Assembly (NCBI RefSeq): GCF_026339875.1
Contig: NZ_JAPEPZ010000001.1
Coordinates: forward strand, 9,362,001 to 9,426,000
Reading direction: 5' to 3'
Source of the DNA: Streptomyces sp. NBC_01571
GTDB lineage: Bacteria; Actinomycetota; Actinomycetes; Streptomycetales; Streptomycetaceae
Length of the DNA: 64,000 bases
Part shown: in pieces, positions 61,671 to 64,000 of the stretch
Layout of the letters: every line of letters starts with the position of its first letter
Position numbering within the stretch: position 1 is the first letter of the stretch
Position numbers and translations under genes: made by a program
The notes under the pieces: model-generated
What the model was told of the DNA's origin: nothing
Databases searched by the model: none
Seen by the model: the letters and a program-made list of their open reading frames with translations, nothing else

Positions 61671-62543
61671 CTATGAGGTCGGTCCACGAAATCGCCGCTG
61701 GCTCACCGGCAGCTGCCGTGCTGCCTCCGGTGGTTCAGAGGAGAACTCGTTGCCGCACGGGCCGGCGCCCTCGCTCTCGGGCAGGGCGACCGGCTCGCCG
61801 CTCATCGTCAGGGTGCGGTAGTGGCCGCCGATGCGGGCCGTGGACCGCCCGACATAGTGGCCGATGAAGGAGCGGCGGAAGCGGTCGGCGCTGCGGTTGG
61901 GGCCCGAGCCGTGCACCAGGCTGCCGTTGAAGAACAGCACGTCGCCCGGTGCCATGTCGACCGGCACGGCCACCAGACCGGGCGGCGGCGGCACGTACTC
62001 GCGTACGAAGGACAGCTCCTCGTCCGCTTCCTGAGGACAGAACAGGTCCATCCGGTGGGTGCCCGGCACGACTTCCAGACCGCCGTTGTCCCGGTCGATC
62101 GTGTCGCAGGCGATCCAGGCGGCCACACAGGTGCCCGGCTCCACCCGCAGATAGAAGTTGTCCTGGTGCAGCGCCTGGCCACGGGCGCCGGGCGGCTTGA
62201 AGTAGAACATGCTCTGCGCGGCCAGGACCTCCTCGCCCAACAGGTCTTCGAGGACGACCCGCAGCCGGGGATCGAGCAGCGTGCTCCGGGACAGCGCGTT
62301 GATGCGGTGCGGATGCATCACCCGCGGGTGGCCGTGCAGCGGATCGGCCGGGCCGCCGGTGTCCGTCGCGCGGGGCTCGAAGTGCCCCGGCACCGGCCCG
62401 GCGGCGTGCAGCGCCGTGAACTCGGCGCACAGCTCGTCGATCTCGGCGCCGGTGAACAGCCCGCGGAGCACCACGAAGCCGTTCTCCGCGAACTCGTGCT
62501 CCCACGAGCCCGAGGCCCGTCCGCTCCTGTCCGTGACCGTCAT
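61671..62543 (-). CDS. phytanoyl-CoA dioxygenase family protein
   Basis: This 290-residue Fe(II)/2-oxoglutarate oxygenase has HQDNFYLRVEPGTCVAAWIACD (HxD pair) and LVHGSGPNRSADRFRRSFIGHY (distal His and 2-oxoglutarate Arg) in the PhyH order. It probably hydroxylates a small molecule. ATG 62543 follows GAAGGGACGGTCGG. It is divergent from an AraC regulator that may control it. Confidence 0.9.
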   Translation of the reverse strand: MTVTDRSGRASGSWEHEFAENGFVVLRGLFTGAEIDELCAEFTALHAAGPVPGHFEPRATDTGGPADPLHGHPRVMHPHRINALSRSTLLDPRLRVVLEDLLGEEVLAAQSMFYFKPPGARGQALHQDNFYLRVEPGTCVAAWIACDTIDRDNGGLEVVPGTHRMDLFCPQEADEELSFVREYVPPPPGLVAVPVDMAPGDVLFFNGSLVHGSGPNRSADRFRRSFIGHYVGRSTARIGGHYRTLTMSGEPVALPESEGAGPCGNEFSSEPPEAARQLPVSQRRFRGPTS

Positions 62544-62613
62544 CCGACCGTCCCTTCCGCTCGGGGTGCGAGGTGCCCAAAGCTAGGCCGACGACCCTTC
62601 CCGGAGGATGCCC

Positions 62614-63531
62614 GTGCGTGCTGACGTCCTGCCCGAGCCTGCTGTCCCGTCCCCGCCGCCGGGCCTGGTGACCGTCGGACGCTACGACCAGCGGTCGGGA
62701 TACCGCGTCCACCGGCCGTACGGCAGCGACAGCTGGCTGTTCACCTGGACCACGGCCGGACGGGGCAGCCTTCGGCAGGGCGCGACACGGACGACGGCCG
62801 GCGCGGGCGACCTGGTGGTCCTGGGACCCGGCGTACCGCACCGCTACGGCGTCGAACCGGGCGCCGGCCACTGGGCGTTCTGGTGGGCGCACTGTCGCGC
62901 CAGGCCGTCCTGGGACCGGTGGCTGCGGCCGTACGCCCTCGACGACGGGGTGTACGCCGTGCGGCCCGCCCGGAGCCGGGAACGCATCGGGTCGGCGTTC
63001 CGGCGGATGCTCACCGACGCCCGCTGGACGGGGGACGGCGAGCCGCCCGGTGGCGCGGAACCGGCCGACGGCGCGGTCGCGGTCGCGCATGGCACCGCGG
63101 CCAGGGAACTGGCCCTGTGCTCCCTGGAGGAGATCGTGCTGCTCGGCACGGCCCGGGCGGAGGGCGTCAGGCCAGGGGTGGACGCCCGTGTGCTGCGGGC
63201 GGAGGCGCTGATGGCTGCCGACCCGGGCGCCGCGCACACCGTCCGCTCGCTGGCCGGGGCGGTCGCGCTCTCGCCGTCGCGGTTCGCGCACCTCTTCACC
63301 GAGCAGCTCGGCCGGTCCCCGATGCGGGCGTTGCGCGAGGCCCGGCTGCTGCACGCCGCCCGGCTTCTGGAGGTCACCGAACTCCCGGTGGAACGGGTGG
63401 CCGCGGTCTCCGGGTTCACCAGCGCCCCCCACTTCCAGCGGACCTTCCGGCAGCGCTACGGGACCCCGCCGGGCGCCTACCGCCGTGGTACCGCTAGGGG
63501 TGGTGCGGGGGAGGCGGCGGCAAGGTCGTGA
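62614..63531 (+). CDS. AraC family transcriptional regulator
   Basis: This 305-residue regulator has a cupin-like N-terminal sensing domain (SWLFTWTTAGRGSLRQGATRTTAGAGDLVVLGPGVPHRYG) and two C-terminal HTH motifs (LAGAVALSPSRFAHLFTEQLGRSP, VERVAAVSGFTSAPHFQRTFRQRYG). GTG 62614 is preferred because GGAGG lies 5 nt before it and overlaps the ATG at 62608. It is divergent from the dioxygenase gene, the probable target. Its end overlaps the converging UspA gene by 38 bp. Confidence 0.9.
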   Translation: MRADVLPEPAVPSPPPGLVTVGRYDQRSGYRVHRPYGSDSWLFTWTTAGRGSLRQGATRTTAGAGDLVVLGPGVPHRYGVEPGAGHWAFWWAHCRARPSWDRWLRPYALDDGVYAVRPARSRERIGSAFRRMLTDARWTGDGEPPGGAEPADGAVAVAHGTAARELALCSLEEIVLLGTARAEGVRPGVDARVLRAEALMAADPGAAHTVRSLAGAVALSPSRFAHLFTEQLGRSPMRALREARLLHAARLLEVTELPVERVAAVSGFTSAPHFQRTFRQRYGTPPGAYRRGTARGGAGEAAARS

Positions 63532-63985
63532 CGTCCGGAGCCGACTCCGGCCAGACCAGCAGGACGGGACAGGGCGCGTGGTCGACGACGAACCGTCCGG
63601 CCGGGCCCAGACTGTGCGGACCGAGGCGGGCCCGGTCGCCGTCGCGGGCGAGCACGAGCAGATCGGCGCCGTCGGAGGCGGCGACCACCTCCCGTTCGGC
63701 GCGGCCGGCGCGCTCCAGACGGTCGCAGGGGCGCCCCAGCCGCTCGGCCGCCGCGTCGAGCAGCTGAACGGCCGAGGAGGCGCTGAGGTCTTCCAGCAGG
63801 GCCTCGGGGTCGCGCTCCCGGTGCCCCCGGCCGAGCAGTCCGGCGAAGGCGCCGTGCGCCAGACCGGGCACCCCCGGCTCGCTGACGTGCAGCAGCACGA
63901 CCTCCGTGGCCCGCGGCGCGTGCTCGCGCACCGCGTCCACACAAGCCGGCCAGGTCCCTTCGACGAGCCAGGCGATCACCCGCAT
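63494..63985 (-). CDS. universal stress protein (UspA) family
   Basis: This 163-residue single Usp domain starts VIAWLVEGTWPACVDAV, with REVVAASDGADLLVLARDGD and a C-terminal LGPAGRFVVDHAPCPVLLVWPE. The GP-AGRFVVDHAPCPV part is the family's nucleotide-binding end, though the GxxG(x)9G(S/T) motif is not perfect. The tail ends in a Pro/His run. It overlaps the 3' end of the AraC gene on the opposite strand. Confidence 0.85.
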   Translation of the reverse strand: MRVIAWLVEGTWPACVDAVREHAPRATEVVLLHVSEPGVPGLAHGAFAGLLGRGHRERDPEALLEDLSASSAVQLLDAAAERLGRPCDRLERAGRAEREVVAASDGADLLVLARDGDRARLGPHSLGPAGRFVVDHAPCPVLLVWPESAPDVTTLPPPPPHHP

Positions 63986-64000
63986 GGGCAGCGTCCTCCG

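Overview
The window is about 72% GC with strong G/C third-position bias. It carries GTG/TTG starts, a conservon (cvn) operon, DUF5134, DUF4235 and DUF427 proteins, and many secreted hydrolases and TetR/AraC/GlxA regulators. This points to a Streptomyces chromosome, probably an accessory or arm-proximal region. I see no rRNA, tRNA or CRISPR. Long antisense open frames are GC shadows and were left out.

Layout. 0.2-6.4 kb: PHP phosphoesterase, two secreted I36-like proteins flanking a lipoprotein, a GH16 glucanase with a ricin-type lectin domain, VanZ and DUF4230 proteins. 6.7-9.8 kb: a tetracycline-type ribosomal protection protein behind a WhiB7-like promoter and an upstream ORF, divergent from a PRPP synthetase. 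10.3-15.2 kb: methyltransferase, STAS protein, and a divergent oxidoreductase/GlxA-regulator pair sharing a palindrome. 15.3-29.5 kb: a stress-type cluster around an ECF41 (SigJ) sigma factor. 29.6-37.1 kb: TetR/DUF1304, a beta-helix membrane protein, and a five-gene cvn operon whose P450 lacks the EXXR motif. 37.1-45.9 kb: amidohydrolase, APC permease, TetR, small redox enzymes, CDF metal transporter and LysE exporter. 46.2-50.9 kb: a P450/ferredoxin pair, TetR, a truncated DUF1348 gene, an amidase and a flavoprotein. 50.9-59.1 kb: a GT39-like membrane protein and a six-gene glycan operon (GH114, solute-binding protein, two permeases, PfkB kinase, GH4). 59.3-64 kb: hydrolase, integrase remnant, a lower-GC methyltransferase, phytanoyl-CoA dioxygenase, AraC regulator and UspA.

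The most notable signal is a local regulon. The SigJ protein has the ECF41 hallmarks (WLPEP, DGGG and a C-terminal NPDKL). Eight nearby sites match [T/C]GTCACA-N16-NGTC, the ECF41-type promoter, all in the right orientation. They sit in front of a VOC protein, two NmrA-like reductases, a cupin, a ferritin-like protein, a cell-wall amidase, an unknown ORF and a gene fusing a SpoIIE-type phosphatase to a GlxA/AraC regulator. A ninth, weaker site precedes a PPOX-family gene at 41.2 kb. Other points of interest are that fusion gene, the GH114/GH4 operon with a LacI-type operator, a GTGA-coupled 35-residue ORF before lysE, and several decayed genes.
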